Source of the DNA: Zygnema cylindricum
Lineage: Eukaryota > Streptophyta > Zygnematophyceae > Zygnematales > Zygnemataceae
Direction of reading: 5' to 3'
Assembly (NCBI GenBank): GCA_037447655.1
Contig: JBBHKE010002769.1
Coordinates: 1-64,000 of the forward strand
DNA length: 64,000 nucleotides
Every line of letters begins with the position of its first letter. Positions within the stretch are counted from its first letter, which is position 1. The notes under the pieces are model-generated. The model worked only from the letters and a program-made list of their open reading frames with translations. It made no database searches and had not been told where the DNA came from. Below, one piece after another: positions 47,168 through 58,652 of this stretch. A program made the position numbers and the translations under genes.

Positions 47168-48839
47168 TTACTGTTTCCCATAATTACCAGCTTTATCAGT
47201 GATCTCCACTTTTTTGCTTTTGACTTTGGCAGCTTGCAGTTTTTCGATCTGCTTCTTCAGGAAAGCTTGGCGTAATTTTTCCCTTTTTCTGTCTGCCTGT
47301 AACTGCCTTTGCTGCTTAAGAACTACAGCCTTCTCTCGCGCTTCAGTAGTTTGCGCTGCTACTTCTCTGCAACCAGGAAAAAGTCAACAGAAGGTTGCAA
47401 AAGTCAACAGATGATTGATGGAAGTCAACCGGTGATGGCATAAGTCAACAGCTGATTGGTAAAAGTCAACCGATGAACTGTAAAACAAATGAGAAAAGCA
47501 ATCAAAATGTAGCAAATCCATAAAATGCAAGGCCCAGTCATCACCTAGAAGGCTAAAAAACAAGCCTCTACGCACTTTTCAATAACCCTAAATCATATTT
47601 GACAACTCCATAAAAAGTTGAAAAAACGAACCTGACTAATTGTTTGTGTTGAGAGCCAAACACAGACTGAGTAGACGCTGGCCAGTCATCGCAGTCTCCT
47701 CCACCATCACGATTGTTTTCTTGAGACATGTTTCCTTCTCTTTCTCTTTCCATCTCTTTTCCCTCCTCCTCCAGAGTACCCTTTCTGAAGAAATCTACAC
47801 TATATTTCTCTACCTCCTCTTCATCTGGGAGCTCTCCTTGAACCAGTTTTTCATAAAGTTGTGCCTTTTTTTCGAGAGCTGCATATGAGTCTGCGCCAGT
47901 TGTTGTAGCCTTCAGTTGGAGCCTATCTCTGCAAAAGAGTCAAATAATGAACGGAAAATTTTAGAACCGGAAATCTCCTTGAATTGGAGAACCATTGTTA
48001 ACATGAGTCTCTCAAAACAAAGTGCAAAAAAACCACAACTTAAGACATACATCATTCAAATTCCGGACAAAAACTCAAAAATCACAAAAGTGAAATCAAC
48101 CTAAAATTTAATTATTGACAGCTTTACAATGTTAAGTGAATTCGGGATGAGGGAAGACGCGTAATTCCGAGTACAACAATCGAAGACATCTGACTTCTTT
48201 TATGAATGCCAGAGTTAGAGTAATTGCGATGCTTATCTTTTAGTCCTTCATTCGTCGGACAACTTATGCATTAACTTAACTTTACGCCAAAACATTGCAA
48301 ATCAATGTAACTATTGCAAAACAGACAGTCTCGGATCCTTTCAATTTTAGCTGTTTCACCAGTACGTCATTTACCATTTGTCTAAAAAAAAAAATGTCTA
48401 AACAGAATCTGATGAATAAAAATAATATAATGTCTAAAGAGAAAATGATGCCTGAACAGATTATGATATCTAAACAGAATATGATGTCTAAACTGAATGT
48501 GACGTCTAAACAAAAACAGTTTATGATGTAGGTTATGATGTTTAGACAGACGTACTTTTCTGCTCTTGCCTCCACTCCTGCATTTTGCTTCGCGAATATA
48601 TCTGCAACGTTGATTCCTGCCTTCCTTCTGGACCGTTCATTCTCACCATCCACATTTTCGTGGCGGCTGTTGTGTACTTCTTGCGACTTGTAGAGTTGAG
48701 CTCGGAGATCAACAATTGAAGCTGCACTCACTCCTTCTATGGCTTTCTGTTTTTTTGGCATAACAGTTGATTCTGTCAGCCATCCTAAGGACTCTGGTCG
48801 TCTCTTTGGCTCTAACTCGCTACTGCTCTCTTCTGTCAT
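47168..48839 (-). CDS. CCDC174-like coiled-coil protein, short form (3 exons, 259 aa)
   Basis: Exons: 48839-48556, 47928-47632, 47366-47168; 780 nt, phases consistent, introns GT-AG (first donor GTACGT). Conserved features of the family: SAASIVDLRAQLYKSQE near residue 40; FAKQNAGVEARAEKD (about 83-96, like SKQNVGVSNRAEKD in animal CCDC174); LEKKAQLYEKLVQGEL with EEVEKYSVDFF; and a basic C-terminal coiled coil (RKREKLRQAFLKKQIEKLQA). CCDC174 is a nuclear protein linked to RNA processing in animals. The protein is far shorter than animal CCDC174 (about 467 aa). The central Gly-Arg region is missing between exons 2 and 3, so an unrecognised exon, a truncated duplicate or true shortening are possible. 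Confidence 0.65.
47381..47480. repeat. AAGTCAAC tandem repeat in intron 2 of CCDC174-like gene
   Basis: Five copies of a unit of about 20 bases, AAGTCAAC(A/C)G(A/G)TGATTG. Confidence 0.8.
48393..48550. repeat. Minisatellite in intron 1 of CCDC174-like gene
   Basis: About eight degenerate copies of ATGTCTAAACAGAATATG with indels. Confidence 0.75.
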
Positions 48840-49206
48840 CGTTGTTTTGCGTCTGTCAACTGATTTCTAGCTTCGAAAATAATTCTAGAACTAAAATCCT
48901 CAAAAAATCCTTAGAAAAGACCGTAAAAATGCCCTAAAAAAGCTTTTTTTTGTTAGGAAATTGTTTGATTTTGAGTTATTTGTTTTCGCTTTCAGTTTAC
49001 AGATACGAAAAGTCGTTTAAAGTTATAAAATGGATGCTTTGAATAAAAAAAAATCCGTTTTCTATTGTCTATTTAATTGTACAAAGAAAAGCAGATTCCA
49101 GGCTCCAGATCATATACAGGAGACACTGGCTTTAGGCATTAAAAAATTTCTAAAATTGCAGTTTCGAACTTTCCAGGAAGCCAGTAAAAAGTGGAAAACG
49201 ATACTG
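48840..49206. promoter_or_regulatory. Upstream region of the CCDC174-like gene
   Basis: Presumed promoter and 5' UTR for the minus-strand gene. No specific element can be identified. Confidence 0.3.
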
Positions 49207-49437
49207 TACAGTACACCGCCAATCGCTATTAGCGTTGTGTACGCTAATCCCGTCCCGCTTTTTTTTGTTTTTATTATCAAATAGAATTATCCACACTATT
49301 TAAAAAAAGCCCTAATTCCTAATTAGAGTAATCGATTTCTTCCAAAATTTCCAAATTCCCAATTAGCGTACACCACGCTAAATAATAGTATACACTAATC
49401 AAACCTACACGCTAATAGCGATTGGCGGTGTACTGTA
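49207..49437. mobile_element. ACACCGC-type MITE (copy 2)
   Basis: 231 bp with perfect 29-bp inverted ends (49207-49235 and 49409-49437) beginning TACAGTACACCGCC. TA flanks both ends. No coding capacity. Confidence 0.88.
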
Positions 49438-49630
49438 GTTCACTATGCAAAATGCAAATTGGGACGTTTAATTTAGGATGCTATATATAGAGTTGCCTAT
49501 AGTATCAGATTTTTCTCGATACTTTCCGATATACTAAAGGACTGTAGTGTATCGCATCACGACGACTGCAACGTACCGATATTTTACTTTTCATGCTGCA
49601 CGTCACGATACTTGGTACACGATACAGGTG

Positions 49631-49852
49631 ATAAACCCTGTATCGCTATTAGTGTCAATTATTTTTTCGCCACTTAAAACATTCTTTCTCCGTACACACA
49701 TGTCGGATTGTGGATTTAATGGCTGCGATTGAAAGGTAAGATTCTCAGCTTCCGATTGGCGGTATCAGAGTGAAAATCGGACAAGTGTGTACGTAAAATA
49801 GATGTTTTAAGTGGCAAAAAAACCATTTACACTAATAGCGATTCACGGTATA
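49631..49852. mobile_element. ACACCGC-related MITE, diverged (copy 3)
   Basis: Long imperfect inverted ends of about 45 bp (about 49638-49684 and 49803-49850) with the shared word CGCTATTAGTGT and the longer shared word CACTTAAAACAT. Confidence 0.65.
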
Positions 49853-50771
49853 GTACTTGGAGTACACAATTTATTGTAAAACACGCTGTACGTCCGCTGG
49901 GCGCGTTGACGCGTAGTTCAAACTTCAAAGTTTATGCCTGCAGCGACATCTTTGATTCTTTTCATGGTCACCAGTATTAGGGAAGCATTGCGTTTTCGTT
50001 AGGCTACGTGAGCGTCAAAATCTGTGTATCGAATATTGAGACAATTTCTGTACCGAATAGCGTCATTTTTTCACGATATGGCTCTAACTTTTTAGCACTA
50101 AAAAAATACTTTTTCGCACTAAAAGCAAAAGGTGTGCTTCATAGTTCAAAAGTAGGCGTTTTTATGGTAGGCCTTTGGTAGGCGCACAAAACTTGGCACA
50201 AAACTCGCGCAGAGTAGACACTGTATGTGTGTGCGTTGTGTACATCCCTGTACGAACGTACGAATATGACGTATGATCATGGTACACCGCACGCCGCCGA
50301 ACGAAATTTTTTAGCGAACTGACACGGTTAGGATGACATTGCGCGGGAAAAAAATCCGGGAAAAAAAAAAAAACCGCGGAGAGTACGGAGAGTTCATAGT
50401 TTTTACGGAAAGTGTTTTTGCAGCCACCAACGGGTAAGTTTTAGTAATATTTTTGGCAGTGTAGAATATTTTTTTTTTATCGTCCCATACTGCCTGGTTG
50501 GTCAATTTGAGGCTTTATTTAGTGTGGCTTTCAAAATTCAGACGCTACTGTAATATGACAGATTGTTCTATCGTAAGTTGTGTTATGGGCTTTTCATGTG
50601 ATCTTCTTAGATCGCTACTTTGATCAGCGACCGTCAGATCGTCAAAATCTGACGGTTTAAATAAAAAGTACCTCAAAACTCACAGAAAAATAATCTTTTG
50701 TCCGAATGTTTTTCAAAATTTAGACATGACGTTTAATTCTCTATCGATCGATGTGCAACTCAACCCTGTTA
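49853..50771. other. Intergenic, downstream of the pyrophosphatase-like gene
   Basis: No gene recognised. Mixed AT-rich sequence with a poly-A stretch near 50360. It should contain the 3' UTR of the minus-strand gene that stops at 50772. Confidence 0.5.
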
Positions 50772-53700
50772 CTATTTTTTTTCATTTTGCGGCCAATACA
50801 ATGTTAAACTTCCGGAACCTTCTCTTTCTAAAATCCTCGTCTCATCCGGTAACTCATCTCTCACTGAACCTCGTCCCTCCACAAACCGATTGTTAGGAAG
50901 GGATCGGTAACTCGCCATCCGATCGCCCTGTCTTAATCTACTCGCAGCTTGTCCATCTCGTCTTTCTACTCTTTCTTGCATTATGTCTGTCTCCCATCTT
51001 TGATCCATTTGTTCCTCTGTGATGCTTGACTGGTCGAATGAATGTACATCCAGTCCTTTTCCTGCCCCCTGTGAGTGTCGACTCGATGATATTTGGGATG
51101 TCTGTCCATCATCTCCGATTCTCTTTTCATCTTGTCCCCTCCTACTGTCCGAATCCCCTCTCCTTCCTCCAATTTGGCTGTTTCCAAATCCTGGAAAGGC
51201 TTGTCCTTTTCTTAACTCCTCACTTACTTCCCCCGATTCGTCTTCACGCAATCCCTTAAACATATCATTGATTCCCATATTCTCTGATGTTGATCCTCTC
51301 CTAGCCTCTTCCTCAGCAGCTAGGAGCCATGAACTCTTCTCTAACTTTTGTGTTAATTGTTCCCTTCGACGCAAAAGGTCCATTGTCATAAAAGGTACTA
51401 CCGTCCCCTCTCTGTATTTTTTTACAGACACGCCGCGTTCTCTCAACTGTGCTCTATCGTCTTTGCTTTTCTCCCCACTGAACGTCACTTTTTTCTCATC
51501 CTGTCTCGAGCTGAAATCATCACTCCCTTGTCCTCCTTTCTTCCGTTCCTCCTGCCAGTTTCTTTTTGTTTGTTCGGAGCTCAGTCCTCCATGAGCTTGA
51601 AATCCCACAAACTCCCCTTCACCTTCTTCAAAACTTTCTGAGCGATATGTTGTGTTTACATACTTCTTCCCTCTAGAGTTTGGCTGTCTGGAATCTTCCT
51701 CGAACTTCGACGAGCTCCCTTCTTCCACCCTATTAGAACCTCTTACATTCATGTTGCTTGTTCTTTCCAACGATCTCATGTTGTACTTCACAATCTGTGA
51801 CCTCTCTGCTGCAAACTGACCCTCAGAAATGGTTTGACTGCGATCAAAACTGGGTTCAACATTAAAAGGATCTTCCTGGGGCTCAACTATTGACCACGCC
51901 ACTTTCTTTTGTGTAAATGCCCTACGATCACTTGTCCTGGTTTCCTCCCTCTCCTGATTCAACGCTGAAGAATTTTGGAATCCAAACTGACTGAACTCCA
52001 CATCTTCCCTCTCCAGTGTTTGGTCATCCACACGCATTCCAAAAATGTTCCTTCTTGACTGATTACGACGTGAAAAATGTCCCTCGGATATTGTTTGACT
52101 ACGTTCCAAACTAGATTCCATGGTGGTACTTTCAACTTCTTCAGAGCCTTGAATTCCCGCACTTAATATAGAATTCTTCAACACTCCTCTTCCAGTCGAT
52201 GGAACAGAGAAATCCGACGAAGAAGCTTCCTTATTCCTTTCGTTAAATTGCCCGATGTATGTCTCTTTGGACTTGCTACCTGTCCCTGGACTGGATGTCA
52301 TAAAAGATCCTCTCGCCTGCTTCTGAGCCACAAACTGCCCCTCGGAAATTGTCTGACTGCGCTCCAAAGATGGTACTGGTTCACTCTCCTTCTCGCCTTC
52401 TATCCCGTACAATTTCTCTCCTCTCTCCTTCGCCTCCTGTTGAGCTGTAAAATTCAAATCTCCTGCACCACTGCTGCTTTCAAGGCCTATCCCTGGAGGA
52501 TTCTTCTTTGAACTCATCTCCACTGCAAATTGACCTTCAGAAAAAGTCTGACTCCTATCCAACATTGGACTCAATTTGCTCCTCCCTTCACTGCCCGAAA
52601 GTCTGGACGAGCTGGTCGATGAACTCTTTTGTTCCCTCGTATGAGCCGTAATCATTTCACCCGTCTCATCTGCCCTTCCTTCGGATTCGTCTTTTCTCGC
52701 TCTGTCAGTATTCTGCCTCGACACTGTAGCCGAGCTCAAAGCACCAGTTGGAGGTCTTCTCCGTTGTTGCAATCGAGAAGCCGTGGGAATGCTTGAACCA
52801 ACACCATCCCGTGTTGAAACAGATTGTAAATCGGGGTCGATCCTTAAACCACCACCAGAATACCGGAGTTTCCCAATCATGCCTTTCCAACAGCCAATTC
52901 CCGTTAAGACGGGATTTGACCCTGTCTCTATCACCATCTGGCGACTGGGAGCTGGAGACTGCATACTTGTGGGTGTAGGATTCCCAGGAGGAGGAGCCCT
53001 TGGTATACATGGAGGCCTATCCCCAGCATCCACCCACAGATGCCCGCAATGAGAGTCAGAGCCCGTCTTCTTCTTTTCACAACAGGTCACACCAGACAGC
53101 TTAATGTGGCTCTGATGCACAGCATAGACTCGCTGAGAAGGGTTCAGAGAATACGCAGAGTCTGGCGATCGAATTTTCTCCACAGACCGCGATCTCGACA
53201 GCTTGCCAGTGCTTGACAAGGTTCCGCTTCGCTGCTTTTCTTTGTCACCAAACTTCCGTTGCCAGGCACGGTGTGCCTTAGCGATCACCGTCAAAGCAAG
53301 CTGAGAATCTCCTGCTGTGCCGTCAAGACCAAAATATACGTCCGGGTCACCTGCCATCGTAAAGAAACAGGTCCAACGATTTGAAAAACAAGAAAAAAAG
53401 AAAGGAATATGACTTCCTTGGACATGCTTCGATATTTTGGAACACAGTGCCGTAGCAGCAACGCTGTTTACAAATGAATCCAGCGAGGCCTTAAAGCAGC
53501 CATAACCACTTATCGACAAAGATTTTGAAACAAACCATTCCCGGAAACCGTTTCCACTGTTGATTTTGACAAGAATTACGGGAAAAACGACAGAACCTCC
53601 AGCCAATTTCAACTCAACAACAAAAGCGGGTTTTTCAGCAAGTCCATCAATACACTTTTCTCAATTCCATGAATTGCCAATTTAAAGTATCCATCTAAGT

Positions 53701-54661
53701 GAAGCAACGCTAAAATAAAGCTTCTAATACTATAGATAGACAAATATCTACCTGAATGTCTCCACATGCAGGTACGGAGCCATTCCCGAACTTCTCCAAG
53801 AACCTCGGGCATCTTTTCCTGGACATCATCCACATTGTTGAGCTTCCCAGCCATGGGATCATCCACAGCAATTACAATGATCTTCCAGGAAAGTTTCGTA
53901 CCTCCATGGATGACCGCAAAAGCGGCTAAGACTTTTGCACTGTATACTTGACCAGTACGAGCTGTACGGCTTCCTATGTCCAATACTTCAATAGGGTTAC
54001 CATCCTGTTGCATTCCATCAGAAGCTCCTAATGGATCTGCGAATGTCTGTGGGAGGAGACCGACGTGACATGGTGCATTGCATGTATAGTAGGCGGGACG
54101 TGACGGCTGCTTTTTAAGCTTAAGTGGTGTACAATCTTCATCAAGTGCAGTTTCAAAAATGAATCCGGAGCCCCTTGGAGTCTTACAGACGACGTGGAAA
54201 TGATTGTTGTTTCCATGTAAAGGAATTCCGTGCCAGGGAGAGATTTCTCTGCAATTATTCCATTCGAAAATACGGGCTCTGTAACTAAGACTACCAGCTT
54301 TTCCAGACTCTACGGTTTGCCAGGAAGATAGCTCGGGAATGGGAGAGAGAGACTGTGGAGTATTGGTTCCGGTTTGACTTGCTATTTTTATTTGGTTTTT
54401 ATCGATAACTGGTTGAATGGAATCGTTATCGGAAATAGGATCAAATTTTGTATTTTCTTGAGGAGGAGAGGATTGAGCGGAAATTTCTTGAAACTGTGGA
54501 GTGGAAACTTGCGAATGTGGTAACTGAGAGGAAGGAATGGAGGGCAACGACAGCTGAGAAAACAGAGTCGATTTTGAAGTTGATTTTGTTGAGGATGTTA
54601 CAAGAGGGAGAGGGTTATGTTGAGATTCAGGTTGGAGAGAGAAGGTAGTCTCAGGCTCCAT
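50772..54661 (-). CDS. Degenerate family I inorganic pyrophosphatase fused to a long disordered tail (2 exons, 1162 aa)
   Basis: Exons 54661-53752 and 53350-50772 (phase 1 junction, GT-AG; 3489 nt in frame). Residues 1-115 are Ser/Pro/Gln-rich. About 125-340 follow eukaryotic soluble pyrophosphatase throughout: ISPWHGIPLHGN, VGLLPQTFADP, EVLDIG, WKIIVIAVDDP, LNNVDDV, REWLRTC, and across the intron GDPDVYFGLD to AHRAWQRKFG. Active-site residues are mostly lost: of D-x-D-P-x-D only the first Asp stays (D220, then N222 and E225); the pair in DEGELDWK is H252 and S258. The Lys of the AK-M-E motif is hydrophobic. Catalysis is therefore unlikely. The remaining 820 or so residues are charged and low in hydrophobics, with four (D/E)RSQT(I/F)SEG(Q/H)F repeats. 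An open frame continues upstream of the ATG to about 54790 without another Met. Confidence 0.8.
51808..52566 (-). repeat. Four RSQT(I/F)SEGQF motifs in the tail
   Basis: Motifs lie at about 52523-52566, 52323-52372, 52070-52120 and 51808-51852, 200-265 bases apart. Each is (D/E)RSQT(I/F)SEG(Q/H)F, preceded by acidic or Ser-rich sequence. The surrounding text is not repeated, so the motifs are conserved peptides and not recent DNA duplications. Confidence 0.9.
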
Positions 54662-57033
54662 TTGTGAGACCTTAAGTTTTCTACTAAGTTGCTCTGAAAT
54701 ATCCTCATGAGTGCTTTCATGGCTGGTAGCCGTCTCGACGGAAGGAAGGAGCTCGAGTCTGGAATGGGAGAAAACTCGGGTGGATTAAAGGGCAGCCATG
54801 GAAAAGAAATTATGTGTCAGGGTGGAGGAGGTGTGCTGGTGGGAGCTTGAAGCACTGGCCGAGAGAGTCACGTCACGGCTCAAAACTGGAAGTGGTAAGG
54901 GAGGGGAGGAGTGGGGAGCCTGCAGTGATTGATGCAACGTTCTGATGATGGCTATTGAGAAGATACTTGTACGGAATCGTACGCAATTGCACAGTAACTA
55001 CTGAATTTAATGTGGTGTCTGCTGATTCGCATGACGGAGGAGCCGTCGATGATAAGCTTAGGTGAATCGCAGCCGTATAGAGTCTGGGTGTACGAAGATG
55101 TACCTTTTGAGAGAAGTGATTGAGAGCTTTGAGGGGAGACCGGCGATAACCAAAACAGATCCCGACAAAAGCTACAGAACAGGGCCGGCAATAATAGGCA
55201 CATGTGTTCATGGAAAGTGGATTTTACCGGTAGGATTGCCGTTAAAGATATCTATAATTGGACTTTTTCACGACGAGCATTATATTGTACGTTGGGTAGT
55301 TAGAAAGATGCGATCCGTATCTACGGGCTACAGCATTTAGCTCAAATTATAATTTGGCAGTGACAAACTAGGTTGAGCAATTGTAATTAATTTTTGCTTA
55401 CTCGTGGACAGTGGTCGTCCACAAACATAGTCGACAGAACCCACACTCTATAATGTGCATGTACAGGGGATTTGCCCCTTCGCAGTACGAAGATCAAGGT
55501 CAAATAGGGTAGGCAGCCGTTATATTTGTGAAAGCAAGATTTTGTCCGAGATCAGCCGACCAAGGACTCTATGACGTAATTTAAAGCGTCATCATCGAAT
55601 CTGTCTGCCGTTACAGGTGCATACATAAACACAAGATCGAGGAGTACGGTAGCATTGCACTCAAGTAAGGACAGCATAAAGCAACGGAAGATTCTGGGTT
55701 GTCGCCTGCCAATCCTTTTTGCTTAAAAGCTACAGTACATTTCCCATCGTCATTAGAGTTAGCACTATTAAATCCGTCGCAACTTTTTTTGCCCAAAATT
55801 CATTGTACAGGAGTGAATGGCTATGAGTGCAAGGAAGAAATCATTATTACTAAGGCTATTTTGGGTTCAGTAACCTAACCCTAACAAAACATTAACGCTA
55901 ATTAACACAGATTACACTACAGTTATTTATACATGGACATACACATCGCCATAGTGGTATTAGTTAGCCGGCAAGCCAAAGTCCGTGTTCACACGGTCGA
56001 CGTTTGAACGTGTGAGAACAGGTTCGCGCGAATTTCCCGCGTCTTTATGACTATGAATCAGATCTTAGTGCGCCTTCTCGTGTGCACGACTTGTCTCGTG
56101 TCGACGCCGTCATCTGACACTTTTTCTGATACATTTTCTGCACTTTTAGTACAGAATTTTGAGCAGCTTAAATACCAAATGACACATTACGTACATCACA
56201 CTTTGGGTCAGTCGGTGTTTGTTTTTCTATTTGTTTTTTAAGCTTTCAGTGTAATGCTTTTATTGTTGCTTACATATAGAAGGGTGGCGTTCTATCAGGA
56301 TTTTCTGTAATTGTACGGCCAACATTACAGGATGCTACATTTTGAACGATGTTCTTTCCGCGCGCAGGGTCTGTAATCCACGTGCTCAGAAATGAGTGGT
56401 ACCACGTAAGATAAGATCGTATATTGAAAATCCATTCTTCACACCGACCAACTTCAAACTCGAGATCTTCATTTGCATACCATGTACGTGCGGACCAGAG
56501 CATCGTACCACACAAATCTTTGCAAACGCTTGTCAGATGCCAGCTCATTTTTTAAAAATTTATGCTTTTTCGCGTGACGAATGAGCGCTTCCGCAAATAG
56601 TGTGACGAATGGCCGGTAACAAAAACAGCGCGACGAAAGTTCGTTACGAGATTACTTTTGTGATTTCGGTTGGATTTTTGAAAGGATGTATCATGTGCGA
56701 AATTTTTCGATTTCCGTTGGTTGCCGTCCTGACACGTATGTTCATTATCAAACGTGTCGCGGCTCAATTTTTCCTGCAAATGGTGATGTACCTCCTCGAG
56801 GTACATCACCATTTACAGAAACTTTCGACGCGAATGCTTCGCGAAAAAACATCCAACGGTCATTGTTACCTCCCAGACCTTTGGAGAATATTGGTAAGAT
56901 TCTCTGTAATGTTGATCGCAGATAAAAACAAAATAAGATGTACAAAGTAGTACGGAGAGGTCCGGATTTCTGTAAACAATCTCACTTTTCGTCTGATGGA
57001 ACGCCACCATTACTGTAGCTGTTGCACTGTTTC
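54662..57033. other. Intergenic region upstream of the pyrophosphatase-like gene
   Basis: The first few hundred bases presumably hold the minus-strand promoter and perhaps an upstream exon. No other gene is recognised. It contains the foldback at 56778-56814. Confidence 0.45.
56778..56814. repeat. Perfect 17-bp foldback
   Basis: AAATGGTGATGTACCTC and its exact complement are separated by 3 bases (CTC). A weaker inverted match continues outward (TTTCCTG with CAGAAA). It could be a small foldback element or a hairpin. Confidence 0.85.
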
Positions 57034-57241
57034 CAGTACACCGCGAATCGTTATTAGCGTTATGAACTCTATATCGGCACCCCAAAATTTTGACATTAAT
57101 ACCTTAAATAGAATAAACACTATTTAAGGACGTGGACCATAATCTGCCACGTCTCCTGGCACTAAATTAGAATGAATGACGCTAATTTTTTCTTTACACT
57201 AATAATTTCTCAACGCTAATAACGATTCGCGGTGTACTGTA
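57034..57241. mobile_element. ACACCGC-type MITE (copy 4)
   Basis: Perfect 25-bp inverted ends (57037-57061 and 57212-57236). The right terminus runs GGTGTACTG into a TA shared with the next MITE, forming a palindrome at 57231-57250. Confidence 0.85.
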
Positions 57242-57787
57242 CAGTACACCGCCAATCGTTATTAGCGTTGTGTACGCTAATTCCGTCCCGCTTTTTTTTA
57301 TTTTTATTCTCCATTAGTGTAGTTCATTCTATTTTTTTCTTTATTCTATTTAGGGTTATTATCAATACGTTGTCTCTTAAATATAGTGTTGTACGGTCAG
57401 TGTCAGACCGTACATAAATGTACCTTTTTAAGTTAAAAAGTACAATAAATTAGTTTTAGTAACCGTGGACGCATGAGAATGTGCGTTCTAAAAAAGAAAA
57501 AAAACCAGGTCGTAAAAAATCCCGCTCGCACATATTCGTCCGACAGCCGCGTTTCGACCGTGTGAATATACGATTTGTGTACGATTTGTCAGATTTTGTA
57601 CGAAGACCTATATTAGTGTAAGCATGTTTGCGTACGGAGACCTACATTAGTGTAAGCATGTTACCATAACCAAACAATTAGAATGTATGATTTTTTCCAA
57701 AATTTTCAAATTCTTAAATAGCGTACACCACGGTAATTATTTTTATACGCTAAAAAAATTTACACGCTAATAACGATTGGCGGTGTA
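57240..57787. mobile_element. ACACCGC-type MITE (copy 5)
   Basis: Perfect 24-bp inner inverted ends (57245-57268 and 57764-57787). The left outer end is intact (CAGTACACCGCC). The right outer end is abutted by a GATATATCG element at a TA. Confidence 0.82.
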
Positions 57788-58220
57788 GTGTTGTGTATCT
57801 AGGGCGACTTTCCAATATTCGATATGTAGCTAATTCTGGGTACAAGATAATCGATTCATCACTTCGATATATCGAGGAGTTAAATATCGGGATAATGAAA
57901 AGGGATATATTGGCCGATATTACGATACATTTCTTTCGCGATATATCGAAGTGACGCCAGGTCAAAAAAAATCCAAAAGCCCCCACCGCACACCCCCGTG
58001 GCGTGCGTTCGGTGGGGGGGGGGAGGGGGGGGGCGGCTCCTCCGTACGATTCACAATACTATTTACCGTTCTAAAGCTGTACGGACAGCCACCTCCTACC
58101 AAATATCGCGATATAATTTGTTGGTCCCGGTGCGATGTATCGAGGCCGCTGACCGGTCGATATTAAATATATCGAATATCGAATCTATTGTGATAAAATT
58201 TTACCCAATACGCAACACTA
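57786..58220. mobile_element. GATATATCG-rich MITE (copy 2)
   Basis: TA followed by GTGTTGTGTATC at the left, and ATACGCAACAC followed by TA at the right; interior rich in GATATATCG. It contains a G-run at 58012-58034. Confidence 0.75.
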
Positions 58221-58652
58221 AGTGTTTAATCCTTTTAGATCTTTATTCTCGACAGATTTCAATTTCAATCATGCTTTGTACTTTGATGGTTTCACCATCA
58301 CTTTTTGATAATCATTTTTCTTCCTTCTTCCCTCTTTTTTAATACCTCTATAATAAGCTTAAATGACACTAAACTGCACCTACATTGTCTTAAATAAATA
58401 ATTAGTATTACAAATTTTATTGAGGTGCAAGGGTCAATATTAGGGGCGTCGGTATAGTGTTGGTAACAAATAGGGATTCAAGGTGTAATGTTAACTACTC
58501 TATTTAAGAAAATGGACAACACTTTGCCATGTCTCTTCGCAATAAATCAGTAATGTCTTCTAATTTAGGATTACATATAAACAAATTTATTGACGATAAT
58601 AACGATAAGCAATGAAGTTTTGCGTATCAAACTAACATTTTTTGTGTTTTGG

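Noticed and set aside
47381-47480. CRISPR-like array
   Set aside because: The 20-base units are contiguous without unique spacers and lie in a eukaryotic intron; a simple tandem repeat explains them.
51019-51594. 191-residue plus-strand open frame opposite the pyrophosphatase-like gene
   Set aside because: It mirrors the biased codon composition of the disordered tail; its Ser/Pro/Phe-rich translation shows no family features.
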